Positions 51,929 to 61,299 of a stretch of 64,000 nucleotides of DNA are shown here, one piece after another. Below the pieces are notes generated by a model. That model saw nothing but the letters and a program-made list of their open reading frames with translations, did not search any database and was not told the DNA's origin. Origin of the DNA: Ignavibacteriales bacterium (GTDB lineage Bacteria; Bacteroidota; Ignavibacteria; Tepidaquicellales; Tepidaquicellaceae). Location: positions 868,001 to 932,000 of the forward strand of contig JACKAC010000002.1 of the NCBI GenBank assembly GCA_020635255.1, given 5' to 3'. Each line of letters begins with the position of its first letter. The stretch's first letter is position 1. A program made the position numbers and the translations under genes.

Positions 51929-53080
51929 ATGGAGAAATCACCATCTTACAGTAAGGATACTTTATCTGAGTATGTTCTAATTGCTATAAAGCATAAGAAA
52001 TCTTTGATATATACATTTATTGCGAGTCTTATTATATCAATAATAATTGCTTTCTTTGTATTGGATATGATTTATTTATCCACAGCAACTATTAAAACAA
52101 CCTCAGATTCTAAAGGTTTAAGTTCTATGCTGGGACTCAGTGGGTTAGACAATTTGGGCGATATTAGTAGTTTAGCAGGTGGAGGAAGTACTGCGTCAGA
52201 ACTTGCTTTATATGAGAATATACTTTATAGCAGAAGGTGTGTGGAAACAGCAGTAATAAAATTTAAAATTATGGAAGAGGAAGATTTTTCTACTATGCAT
52301 GATGCACTTAAATATTTCCGAAATGATGTAATGGAAGTTTCAGGGGATAAAATTGCAGGAACAATGGAAGTAGGTGCCTTCAATAAGGATCCTGTAAAGG
52401 CAAAAGAAATTACCGAGTATTTAATTAATGAGTTGAATACGATTAATGTTGAACTAAAAGTACAAGACGCAAAAAATAATAGGTTGTTTCTAGGGGAAAG
52501 GTATAATTTAGTTAAAAGTGATTTAAAAAAAGCGGAAGATAGTTTAAAGACGTTTCAATCTTTATATGGTATTTCCCCTGATTTGACAGTACAAGCAGCT
52601 GTCAAAACAGAAATTGAGATTCAGGCGCAAATTGCTTCTGAAGAGGTTAAACTGGAAATTCTTCGGAAAATTCTTTCATCAGATCAGGCTGAAATCAAAA
52701 CTCAGGAAGAAAAAATTTCTGCATTAAAGAAACAATTAAATGATATCCAAAATAGTTCGTCAGAATCCGGAAATATATTAACTTTAAAAGGTAAACCCGA
52801 TGTTATTATGAATTTTCTTAGGCTTAAAAGGGAAGTTGAGATACAGAATAAAATATTGACTATAATTCTGCCTTTGTATGAGCAAGCTAAAATTGAAGAA
52901 AATAGAAATACGCCTTCTATATTAGTCCTTGATCCTCCCTTTATACCGGACTATAAAACAAAGCCAAAAAGACTCTATGTCGTTCTTGGAATGACGATTG
53001 GAATTACTTTGCTTGTTTATATAATTTTTATTGCAAAGGAAAAATGGAAGAATTTTAAAAAACACTTACAGGTAGTTTAG
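51929..53080 (+). CDS. Chain-length determinant / Wzz-family polysaccharide co-polymerase
   Basis: 383 aa with membrane helices near residues 25-47 (SLIYTFIASLIISIIIAFFV) and 348-370 (LYVVLGMTIGITLLVYIIFI). Between them are the Wzz periplasmic domain, a long Gln/Glu/Lys-rich coiled coil (about 215-275) and a proline-rich PPFIPDYKTKPKR before the second helix. Wzz proteins set O-antigen or exopolysaccharide chain length. No kinase domain is fused. It lies 5 bp after the SLBB gene and 5 bp before the ligase gene. Confidence 0.92.
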   Translation: MEKSPSYSKDTLSEYVLIAIKHKKSLIYTFIASLIISIIIAFFVLDMIYLSTATIKTTSDSKGLSSMLGLSGLDNLGDISSLAGGGSTASELALYENILYSRRCVETAVIKFKIMEEEDFSTMHDALKYFRNDVMEVSGDKIAGTMEVGAFNKDPVKAKEITEYLINELNTINVELKVQDAKNNRLFLGERYNLVKSDLKKAEDSLKTFQSLYGISPDLTVQAAVKTEIEIQAQIASEEVKLEILRKILSSDQAEIKTQEEKISALKKQLNDIQNSSSESGNILTLKGKPDVIMNFLRLKREVEIQNKILTIILPLYEQAKIEENRNTPSILVLDPPFIPDYKTKPKRLYVVLGMTIGITLLVYIIFIAKEKWKNFKKHLQVV

Positions 53081-53085
53081 CCGAC

Positions 53086-54321
53086 ATGCTTAAAATATTC
53101 GACTTTAATGAAAAAATCATCCTAGTTTTGCTTGGGCTTACCTTTGTATTAAGATTACAAATTCCTTTTGGAGATACGATTTCCTCAATTGTTTTTTTTA
53201 TTGAATCGATTTTATTTATATTTATTGTTTTGAGTTCTTTAGGAGGATACCAATATCTAAAATCCGGTTTAAGAATTAATTTGCTTTTTGAAGTTCTACT
53301 AATACTTAGCTTTGTTGTATTTTTATTCGCAACCTTCATTACAATTTCGCAAAATTCCTCGCTGATTTCCTTGTTTAAAATTTTCTCCTATTTGGTTATT
53401 GTAGTTTCTTTTTTTTTTGTTTTTGCGAATAGTATTTATAATGATGCAGATAAATTTGAGGCGTTTCTTGATATAATCATGTATTTGTCTATTTTCCTCT
53501 CTATAGTTGGGATTTGTTTTTTCATAATTGGTTTCCATCCTATAAAGATGTATAGCTCTACTACAACTGGTATTTTTGCTCACCCTAATACCGCTTCAAT
53601 GTTTTATACCATCGCAATTCCAGTTGTAGCATACAAATTCTTTACGAAGAAATTATCTTTCCCACAATTTTTCATAATAATGCTTATCCTTATTTTTTGT
53701 CTTCTTTTTACTTTTAGCAGAGCTGGCTATATAGGGGTAGGAGTTGGATTATTGCTTATAACCTTTTATCGTTCTAAAGTATTATTCTTCTTAACATTAC
53801 TTTTTTTATTTTTGGCGGTTTCAACATTTGTTCTTGATATGGCGGTTGCAAAATCTGATAGCTCTGTTGCTAGGCTAATGCTAATACTTACCGCAATCCA
53901 ATTAATAACAAAAGATCAAAATACTTTGTTATGGGGATACGGTACTTCGGATGCATATAAGCAATTTCAAAAAGAAAAGTTTCTTTTTGGTAATGAAGCC
54001 GTTCTAGATCCGCATAATATTTTTTTATTGATGGCTCTTGAATTTGGAATAGTTTTGACAATTTTATTAGTAATAAGTTTTTTTGTTCTCTTAATAAATA
54101 CTTTTTTTCTGAGATTCAAAAATCCTTCATTCAAATCTGACCTCAGGCTTAATTTAAGTGTCACTATTGTGATTGCATTGTTTGCTCAGAATTTTCTTGA
54201 AGATATGCTTATCTATACTCAGTATTTCTTTATGCCTACATTTTTGATCTTTTTAGGGTACTTATATTATACATACAAAAATAGATTTGTGAATTCATCT
54301 AAAGGCAAGCCAGCATTTTAA
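53086..54321 (+). CDS. O-antigen ligase/polymerase family membrane protein (WaaL/Wzy-like)
   Basis: 411 aa with about 10-12 membrane helices; AT-rich coding. The Wzy_C/O-antigen ligase pattern is seen as GIFAHPNTASMFYTIAIPVV, FTFSRAGYIGVGVGLLLI and later WGYGTSDAY and LDPHNIFLLMALEFGIV. Members either polymerise repeat units or ligate finished polymer to lipid A-core. Sequence does not decide which. Base composition here is lower in G+C than in the housekeeping genes, as is usual for polysaccharide clusters. The flippase gene begins within its last codons. Confidence 0.88.
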   Translation: MLKIFDFNEKIILVLLGLTFVLRLQIPFGDTISSIVFFIESILFIFIVLSSLGGYQYLKSGLRINLLFEVLLILSFVVFLFATFITISQNSSLISLFKIFSYLVIVVSFFFVFANSIYNDADKFEAFLDIIMYLSIFLSIVGICFFIIGFHPIKMYSSTTTGIFAHPNTASMFYTIAIPVVAYKFFTKKLSFPQFFIIMLILIFCLLFTFSRAGYIGVGVGLLLITFYRSKVLFFLTLLFLFLAVSTFVLDMAVAKSDSSVARLMLILTAIQLITKDQNTLLWGYGTSDAYKQFQKEKFLFGNEAVLDPHNIFLLMALEFGIVLTILLVISFFVLLINTFFLRFKNPSFKSDLRLNLSVTIVIALFAQNFLEDMLIYTQYFFMPTFLIFLGYLYYTYKNRFVNSSKGKPAF

Positions 54322-55784
54322 GATTATTTAAAATAACGTCCAAACTTTCTTTCTCTACGATAATTAATTCTGTTACCAGTATTTTAAGGATAAAGATATT
54401 TGCTATTTTTCTTGGTCCGGCTGGTTTAGGGATTATTTCCCAGCTATTAAATTTTCAGGTATTGTTAAACGGTATTATTAACTTAGGAATACCGGTTGGA
54501 ATAACTGCAAAAGTTTCAGAATTATATTCTTCTAAGGAAGAGGACTATATTGCTAGAATAAATTCGTATTGGGCTTTTTTTATTAAATTAATATTGATCT
54601 TATCGTTCTCAATTGTATTATTATTGGTATTCTTTTCAAATCCATTCACAAATGCATTAGTAGGAAGCACTGAATACAACCTGTTATTTATCATAATAAT
54701 ATTAGGAGTTCCTTTCACTGCTTCATACTCTATTATAGATGGTTTTCTTAAGAGCTTCGGTGCAATTTCTACAATTGTTAGGATTTCTGTTATAGCAACA
54801 ATTCTATCTACATTAGTTCTAATTCCTCTAGTTATTTATTTTAACGTAATAGGGGTAGCCCTAAGCATTTTCTTTTTAGGACTATTGCCTATGACAATTT
54901 TTGCCATCAAATACCGGAAACAGTTTAGATCTTTTTTTAGATTCAAAGATTTAATCCAGATTAATCTGGGGGAAAAATGGAATGTATTAAAGATTGGTAT
55001 TGTATCGATTGCTGCTGCTTTGATGCATCAGGGTGCAATTATTTTAATGAGAAGGCTAATTATCTCAGAATTCGGGGAGGTTGATAATGGAATTTATCAG
55101 TCGGTTTTAGGTATTTCGTTGAATTACTTTGCCATTATCTATGCTTTTTTGTCAAACTATACTTTGCCCAAAATATCAAGTATAAAAGACAATTTTGATC
55201 TGGTTACAGAACTAAACGGTAATTTAAGGTTTTTAATGGTTATAATTGTACCTTCTATTTTATTGATTTTCTCATTTAGAGATATTGTTTTGCAACTTGT
55301 ATACACCAAAGAATTTCTAGAAGCAAAAAATCTTTTTTTGTTCCAATTGATTGGTGATGTATTCAGAATGCTGGCGGCTTTATTTGGGCTTTGGCTTATT
55401 CCTAAAATGAAAATTATTCCTCTTTTGATAATAGATTTTGTTTTTAACGCTTTATTGATTATTCTTCCGTTTTCATTAGTGACATTCTGGAAACACGATT
55501 TAATGGTTTTTCCCTTAGTTTACATGATAGCATTTTTCTTCCATTTTATTATGTATTTTGTCTATACAAAAAAGATTATTAAGTTTCGATTTACAAATGA
55601 CTCGATTAAAACCCTTTTATATGGAGCTCTAATAGTGTTATTTGGGTTTTCCCTTTCTAGCTTGACTATAGAGTATGGTCATGTTGCAGTTTTCATTTTA
55701 CTTGGTAGTTGGTTTTTTTTAGTCTTTAATAAGGAAGAGAAAAAAAGCCTAATGAAAAAAATCAATAGTTTTTTTTCTAGATAA
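54315..55784 (+). CDS. Polysaccharide repeat-unit flippase (MATE/Wzx-like), probable ATT start
   Basis: About 489 aa with 12-14 membrane helices, an oligosaccharide flippase (Polysacc_synt family) that moves lipid-linked units across the inner membrane. The canonical start available is TTG at 54462, but the frame upstream is open to 54303 and encodes a typical flippase first helix (FSTIINSVTSILRIKIFA, LGPAGLGIISQLLNF). No ATG, GTG or TTG occurs there. The ATT at 54315 has an AAAGG nine bases before it and overlaps the previous stop, so it is chosen. A later-start protein would lack its first helix. Later motifs: GAIILMRRLIISEFGEVDNG. Confidence 0.8.
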   Translation: MLRLFKITSKLSFSTIINSVTSILRIKIFAIFLGPAGLGIISQLLNFQVLLNGIINLGIPVGITAKVSELYSSKEEDYIARINSYWAFFIKLILILSFSIVLLLVFFSNPFTNALVGSTEYNLLFIIIILGVPFTASYSIIDGFLKSFGAISTIVRISVIATILSTLVLIPLVIYFNVIGVALSIFFLGLLPMTIFAIKYRKQFRSFFRFKDLIQINLGEKWNVLKIGIVSIAAALMHQGAIILMRRLIISEFGEVDNGIYQSVLGISLNYFAIIYAFLSNYTLPKISSIKDNFDLVTELNGNLRFLMVIIVPSILLIFSFRDIVLQLVYTKEFLEAKNLFLFQLIGDVFRMLAALFGLWLIPKMKIIPLLIIDFVFNALLIILPFSLVTFWKHDLMVFPLVYMIAFFFHFIMYFVYTKKIIKFRFTNDSIKTLLYGALIVLFGFSLSSLTIEYGHVAVFILLGSWFFLVFNKEEKKSLMKKINSFFSR

Positions 55785-55799
55785 ATCCTAATCCGGTTT

Positions 55800-56906
55800 A
55801 TGAAAAATATTCTTCTTATTTCACATTCCTCGGCTAAAGCTGGCGGAGGCGAAGAAGATTTTTTTAGATTAGCGAAATTTTTATATTCTGATAATAATCT
55901 ATACATGGGTATTCCGGAAGGTCCCAGAGAAACTGAATTGCTCTCATTTGCAAAATCTTCTGTCCGGGTTTCTAATAATATATTCCCATTTTACAATTTT
56001 AGTTTCAAAGCGTATTTGGCCTATTTTAAATACGGAATGTCTGATAATTTAAAACTTCTGCGCTTCATTAAAGGAAAAAAAATTGATGTTTGTTTTATAA
56101 ATTCCTCCGTCTCGTTTATACTGATATTTTCTCTTTTGTTCAAAAGAATTCCGGTTGTTTTATCTATTAAAGAAATTATTCAGCCATCTTTTATTCGTGG
56201 AATCGTATTCAAATTGATATCTTTATTTACTTGTAAAGTTATTGTAATTAGTAAATTTGTAGAACAACTTTATTTGAAGCAGGGATGGAAAAAAAATTGT
56301 TTATTGATATATCCTTCTATTGAAAAGGATATATTAACTTGTAATTATTTAAAAGTTGGTAATTCTGAGAACATCAATATTGTTAATATAGGTGTAATTA
56401 CAAAGGGTAAGGGGCAGCATGTTCTTATAAAAGCTTTAAAAAATATAAGAAACTTAAAGTTTGAAGTTAAATTTATAGGAAAAATTACTGATTTGGAGTA
56501 TTACAATTCCTTACTGAAGTTAAAAAAAGATCAAGATCATTCTTATGAATTCCTAGGTGAGCTTACTAAGGAAAGGGTTTTTCAGGAAATGAAAAGCTCT
56601 GATATAGTTGTTGTAACATCCCTTTCTGAGGGCTTTTCTTTTGCTATTTTAGAGGCATTGGTTATGAAACTACCTATTATAACTTCTAATGTAGGGATTG
56701 CTCAAGAAGTGATAGTTAATGGTCATAATGGTTTTATTTATGAACAAAATGATTATAAGAATCTGGAAGATCTTCTTTTAAAATTCTCTCTAAACAAAAA
56801 TATTTTTAAAACTCTCGGTTTATTAGAAGATTTCTCTATTAGATTTAACTTGGATGAAAATTTAAAACGAATACAAAACGTATTATATTCTTGTATAGTT
56901 AAATGA
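55800..56906 (+). CDS. Glycosyltransferase, GT4-like
   Basis: 368 aa, GT-B fold. The N-terminus NILLISHSSAKAGGGEEDFF has the glycine-rich acceptor-side loop, and the donor half has INIVNIGVITKGKGQHVLI and the GT4 signature VVTSLSEGFSFAILEALVMK followed by PIITSNVGIAQEVIVNGHNG. It transfers a sugar from a nucleotide donor during repeat-unit assembly; sugar and linkage are unknown. It overlaps the next gene by 4 bp. Confidence 0.88.
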   Translation: MKNILLISHSSAKAGGGEEDFFRLAKFLYSDNNLYMGIPEGPRETELLSFAKSSVRVSNNIFPFYNFSFKAYLAYFKYGMSDNLKLLRFIKGKKIDVCFINSSVSFILIFSLLFKRIPVVLSIKEIIQPSFIRGIVFKLISLFTCKVIVISKFVEQLYLKQGWKKNCLLIYPSIEKDILTCNYLKVGNSENINIVNIGVITKGKGQHVLIKALKNIRNLKFEVKFIGKITDLEYYNSLLKLKKDQDHSYEFLGELTKERVFQEMKSSDIVVVTSLSEGFSFAILEALVMKLPIITSNVGIAQEVIVNGHNGFIYEQNDYKNLEDLLLKFSLNKNIFKTLGLLEDFSIRFNLDENLKRIQNVLYSCIVK

Positions 56907-57979
56907 AGATATTCATTAACGCTTCAGCCCTTAATCAAAGAGGCGCTTACTCTTTATTGAGAGCTTTTGTAATAGAAATGAGCAATTCAACCTCTTACCT
57001 GGAAAGCGAAGGCTTAATTCTTCACTTTCTTGTCTCAAGGAAGGAATTGCTGGATTATCAAAACAAAAATGTAACTATTACATTTGATACTACTTCCAAA
57101 GATGGTTTTCTTACTAAATGGAAATATGAAAAGACCACTGTTCCGGATATCGTTAATGAGGGTGGATACGATGCCTATCTTTCTTTACAGAATTATGTTT
57201 TAAAGAATATTAGAACAAAACAATTCAGCCTTATACACCAGTCGATTCCATTTTCTGATCTTAGGATTAGTGAACTTGAATTCTCAAACTGGCTTAAATA
57301 TAAACTTATATATGACAGGATACTCAGAGATCAAAGATCTATTATTGACGGAGTAATTGTGCAAACACAATGGATGAAAGATGCTGTTATTAACAGATAT
57401 GGATATACTTGTCCCGTAGTTATAATCAGACCTGAGGTTGAGAATATAACACAAAATAATGCTCCTCTTAGTTCTGACATGCAAAACAAATTATCGACTG
57501 ATTACATAAAACTCTTTTATCCTACATCTAATGATAAATATAAAAATAATAAATTATTGACTGAAGCTGTTGAGCAATTCAATGAGCTTAACGAAAACAA
57601 AGTTATACTGTATATTACTGTTGAGGGCGAATCGACGGATTCGATAAAACGGATTGGCAAAGTTCCTTTTGAAAGCATATATTGGTTTTACAAAAATATG
57701 GATGCGTTGATATTTCCCTCTCTTACAGAGACAATGGGATTTCCCTTACTAGAAGCCCAGCAATGTTCACTGCCCATAATCTGCTCAGACCTGCCTTATG
57801 CCAGGGAGATTTGCGGTGACAATGCTTATTATTTCGATCCTAGAGAAGAAAGAAGTATTGTTGAAGCTGTTGGATCCTTTGTTGGCGATCCTATGAAGAA
57901 GATTAGTAAACCGCCTCAAAAACAAGAGAGTAAATATTTAGATTATATCAAATTCATTATTTCCCGGGTCAATGGATAA
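56903..57979 (+). CDS. Glycosyltransferase, GT4-like
   Basis: 358 aa. The N-terminal half (MKIFINASALNQRGAYSLLR) is divergent, but the C-terminal donor domain has KRIGKVPFESIYWFYKNMDA and FPSLTETMGFPLLEAQQCSL with PIICSDLPYAREICGDNAYYF, the GT4 pattern. It overlaps the preceding gene by 4 bp (ATGA) and the following by 8 bp. Donor and acceptor are unknown. Confidence 0.85.
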   Translation: MKIFINASALNQRGAYSLLRAFVIEMSNSTSYLESEGLILHFLVSRKELLDYQNKNVTITFDTTSKDGFLTKWKYEKTTVPDIVNEGGYDAYLSLQNYVLKNIRTKQFSLIHQSIPFSDLRISELEFSNWLKYKLIYDRILRDQRSIIDGVIVQTQWMKDAVINRYGYTCPVVIIRPEVENITQNNAPLSSDMQNKLSTDYIKLFYPTSNDKYKNNKLLTEAVEQFNELNENKVILYITVEGESTDSIKRIGKVPFESIYWFYKNMDALIFPSLTETMGFPLLEAQQCSLPIICSDLPYAREICGDNAYYFDPREERSIVEAVGSFVGDPMKKISKPPQKQESKYLDYIKFIISRVNG

Positions 57980-58967
57980 GATGCTGATTACCGTCATAAT
58001 CGTAAATTATAATGTGTATGAGGACATTAAAGAGTGTATTGCCTCTATCCAACAAAATACTAAAGACTTAGTTTTTGAATTTATTGTGGTAGATAATAAT
58101 TCATCAGATCGCGACATAGATAATATAATAAATGATTTCCCCGATGTTGAATATGTTAAGCTCGATGTTAATAATGGATTTGGTTATGCTAATAATGTCG
58201 GACTTCGGAAAGCAAAAGGGGAATTCATACTTTTGATGAATCCCGATATCCTTGTTGAAGACGATTCTATCTCTTTGTTAGTTCAGTTTTTAAGGTCGAA
58301 CGAAAAAACCGGTGTTGTAGGACCTGTCTTATATAAACCCGGGGAAGGAAAGGAAAGGTATTATCCCTTTTTTCCCTCACTATATTCTCGCCTTATGCAG
58401 GAAAATTGGATGTTCCAGACTGCTCCTATTACCAAACAAAGGTTTACCACATTTTGGGATAAAAATGTAGACAAGGGAATTCCCTTTAAAGTCGACTGGG
58501 TAATGGGTGCCGCTATGCTAATTAGGAAAGAAATTGTCGACTCGATTGGCGGATTTGATGAGGCATTTTTTCTTTATGAAGAAGAGACCGAGTGGGAATA
58601 TCGGATGTCTCTCAAAGGCTGGGACAGATATATTGTCCCTCAAGCTAAGATGATCCACAATCACCACTCATCTACCAGTAAAATAGGACAGCTATTTAGA
58701 GAATATCACGAATTCAGAAGCAGAATAGTATTCTGGGCAAAGCATGATAGAGGTATTAAAGGAGTGATAAGAGCTGTAATGATCTATACCGGTTTAAAAC
58801 TTCGTCCAATATGGTTTTCCATTAAGTATGCCATTACTAGAGACTCCGCTTACAAAACCAAGAAATTAATAATCAATAACTTACTGAAATTTTTCAAATC
58901 AGGTAGAGAAGCAATAATAAATAATAGATTTGATTTCAATAAGGATATTAATATGTTTAAGGTATAG
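57972..58967 (+). CDS. Glycosyltransferase family 2 (rhamnosyltransferase-like)
   Basis: 331 aa, GT-A fold. Seen: ITVIIVNYNVYEDIKECIAS, FIVVDNNSSDRDID, NNGFGYANNVGLRKAKGEFI, the DxD-type MNPDI, and GGFDEAFFLYEEETEWEYRM, the catalytic-base region of rhamnosyl- and related transferases. A C-terminal amphipathic stretch may hold it at the membrane. It overlaps the previous gene by 8 bp and is followed by a GT9 gene after 18 bp. Confidence 0.92.
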   Translation: MDKMLITVIIVNYNVYEDIKECIASIQQNTKDLVFEFIVVDNNSSDRDIDNIINDFPDVEYVKLDVNNGFGYANNVGLRKAKGEFILLMNPDILVEDDSISLLVQFLRSNEKTGVVGPVLYKPGEGKERYYPFFPSLYSRLMQENWMFQTAPITKQRFTTFWDKNVDKGIPFKVDWVMGAAMLIRKEIVDSIGGFDEAFFLYEEETEWEYRMSLKGWDRYIVPQAKMIHNHHSSTSKIGQLFREYHEFRSRIVFWAKHDRGIKGVIRAVMIYTGLKLRPIWFSIKYAITRDSAYKTKKLIINNLLKFFKSGREAIINNRFDFNKDINMFKV

Positions 58968-58985
58968 ATAATTAATGGATTAGTT

Positions 58986-60221
58986 TTGAATTTTAAGAGA
59001 TCGGTTAAAAATTTAATATCGGGTTTTAATAGAGTTGTCTTTCTTAAAAAAAGAAAAAATCTTGACCTTAGAAACGTCAAATCTGTTCTAATAATCTCAC
59101 TATATTTTAGAGGTGATTTCTTATTCCATACCCCTTTTATTAAACTACTTGCCGCCATACTTCCTGATGCCAGGATAGACATTTGGACCAAATCCAGAAA
59201 TCTTGAGCTTACTCATAATAATCCTGATATCGATGATGTTTTAATGTTCGACGATATTAAAACCGCCGGTTATAATGATAATGCAAAGTTTAATTTAAGC
59301 GGGAAGATTAACTTCTTTAAAAAGCTCAGAAAAACCAAATATGACCTTGTAATCGATCTGACCGGACATGTTTCCACAGCAATTTTTACATATTTATCAA
59401 AGTCAGGTTATACAATTGGTATCAACAATTTTGGATTTGGAGCGGCTTACAATAAGTTTATAGATCTTAATCCTGCCAGTACAAGAGGTCATCTAATTGA
59501 TAAATATTTAAGCGTTTTAAAAGAAAGTTTTGGCATTAGCGATGAAAAATGGGAAACCCTCATCGGCGCAAATGGCACTAAACCTGTTTTATATCCATCC
59601 CGGCAGGATGCAGATACGGTCCGGAAGATACTCGACGAACTTTCTATAAACCGGGATGAACCTTTGGTACTACTTCATACCACAGCTGGGTGGAGTGCTA
59701 AGGAGTGGGACCCGCTTAATTATAGCAGACTGATAGAGATGCTAAATGACAAGCACTATCAATTCATTTTTATTGGTGACGATCGTGACAGGAAAAATTT
59801 TGAACTAATACTGGATAATTCGGGATTAAAGGATGTACCGAAATTTAAAAAGCATTTCCTTAAATTGAAGTTCCTTGAGGTTGCCGAACTGATAAATCAG
59901 GCAGATATCCTTGTTGGAAGTGACTCGGCTCCGTTACACATCGCCGGCGCAATGAATACGCCGTCTGTTGGCATATTCGGACCGACAAACCCGGATTTTT
60001 CGAATCCGGTAGGCGAGATGCACAAAGTCGTATATCATAAACTGCATTGTTCGGCTGCGGACAATATGCAATACTGCACAAGGAACGCCGGTATGACCTG
60101 CCCAACTATTGATTGTATGAAGATGGTCAAACCGGAGGAAGTAATGCAGTTAATTGAAGGTCTAACTAATGAATTCAGGGAATCAAAGAAAAATAAAAGT
60201 ACTTCTGGCAGTTTGCAATAA
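58986..60221 (+). CDS. Glycosyltransferase family 9 (heptosyltransferase-like)
   Basis: 411 aa. The GT9 opening is LRNVKSVLIISLYFRGDFLFHTPFIKLL, and the C-terminal half carries LLHTTAGWSAKEWDPLNYSRL and VGSDSAPLHIAGAMNTPSVG, then FGPTNPDFSNPVG. A cysteine-rich end (HCSAADNMQYC, MTCPTIDCMK) follows, typical of heptosyltransferase-like family members. The start is a TTG. The last 53 bases are overlapped by the next gene in another frame. Confidence 0.88.
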   Translation: MNFKRSVKNLISGFNRVVFLKKRKNLDLRNVKSVLIISLYFRGDFLFHTPFIKLLAAILPDARIDIWTKSRNLELTHNNPDIDDVLMFDDIKTAGYNDNAKFNLSGKINFFKKLRKTKYDLVIDLTGHVSTAIFTYLSKSGYTIGINNFGFGAAYNKFIDLNPASTRGHLIDKYLSVLKESFGISDEKWETLIGANGTKPVLYPSRQDADTVRKILDELSINRDEPLVLLHTTAGWSAKEWDPLNYSRLIEMLNDKHYQFIFIGDDRDRKNFELILDNSGLKDVPKFKKHFLKLKFLEVAELINQADILVGSDSAPLHIAGAMNTPSVGIFGPTNPDFSNPVGEMHKVVYHKLHCSAADNMQYCTRNAGMTCPTIDCMKMVKPEEVMQLIEGLTNEFRESKKNKSTSGSLQ

Positions 60222-61299
60222 CGTTCTTAATGGAACAGAGAGATATGCGGTCGATCTTGCATCTCATCTCCCTAAGGATAAGTTCGATGTCTATATTGCT
60301 ACCCCAATGAAAGGACCTTTATCGGAAATACTCAAAGAAAATTCGATCAATGAGGTCATATTCGATAATGACAAGCTTCAAACGTATTCTTTAAAGGGAT
60401 TGCTTAATATGAGGCGTATTCTGAAGAAGGAGAGATTCGATATTCTGCATGCGAATGCCGGAATACTGCCGTGTATCATGGGCAGGGTTGCAGGGACGAA
60501 ATTTATTATGGAGGTTAAACACGGGATTTTTTATTCCAAAGCCCAATTGGATTCATTACCCTTTCTCAGAAAGTTGTATGAGAAAAGTAAGAAGTTGTTT
60601 GTAGATAAGTTCATTGCGACGTCGCCTAATGATAAAAAACTAATGATCGATTACTTCAATATTCCTGAAGAAAAGATCGACGTTATTTATTTGGGATTGG
60701 ATATTGATAAGCTGAAGAAAAAATTAACCGCTCCTGCTGAAAAAAATAACAATAAAGAGTTTCTGTTTGGGCATATTGGCAGGTTGACATTCCAAAAAGC
60801 GCAGATAATTTTGCTAAAGGCATTCAGGATTATTTCTGATAAATATCCCGGCGCGAGACTGGTCATAGTTGGCGATGGTGAAGATAAGAGTGAACTTGTG
60901 AATTATATGAAAGAAAATAATTTAGAAGAGAAGATATATTTTAAAGGATATATCAGCGATATATATAATGAAATGAGTACATTCGATGTGCATGTTCTTA
61001 CTTCCAGGTTTGAAGGGATGGGATATGTAAATCTGGAAGCTATGGCGCTCGGCGTACCGGTAATAACTTCCGATGTAGGGGGTGCTACTAACTTTTTAAA
61101 GGATAGATACAATGCCCTCATTACGCGGGTTGAAGATCCGCAGAGTACGGCAGATGCCATGGAAGCAATAATAAGTGATACGGATCTCAGAAATACCTTA
61201 ATTGAAAATGGTCGTAAAACCGTGCTTGACTTCTCTGTAGAAAGAATGGCGCAGGAAACAGCAAATTTTTATTTGAAAAACATTGGTAAAGCTCATTAG
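60169..61299 (+). CDS. Glycosyltransferase, GT4
   Basis: 376 aa, GT-B fold. Seen: IKVLLAVCNNVLNGTERYAVDLASHLP, GHIGRLTFQKAQIILLKAFRI, ARLVIVGDGEDKSELVNYM, and the GT4 EX7E region SRFEGMGYVNLEAMALGVPV, then ITSDVGGATNFLKD. The ATG at 60169 overlaps the GT9 gene by 53 bp, unusually long; family homology starts near residue 8, so a later start cannot be excluded. Its stop shares a base with the next GTG start. Confidence 0.92.
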   Translation: MNSGNQRKIKVLLAVCNNVLNGTERYAVDLASHLPKDKFDVYIATPMKGPLSEILKENSINEVIFDNDKLQTYSLKGLLNMRRILKKERFDILHANAGILPCIMGRVAGTKFIMEVKHGIFYSKAQLDSLPFLRKLYEKSKKLFVDKFIATSPNDKKLMIDYFNIPEEKIDVIYLGLDIDKLKKKLTAPAEKNNNKEFLFGHIGRLTFQKAQIILLKAFRIISDKYPGARLVIVGDGEDKSELVNYMKENNLEEKIYFKGYISDIYNEMSTFDVHVLTSRFEGMGYVNLEAMALGVPVITSDVGGATNFLKDRYNALITRVEDPQSTADAMEAIISDTDLRNTLIENGRKTVLDFSVERMAQETANFYLKNIGKAH

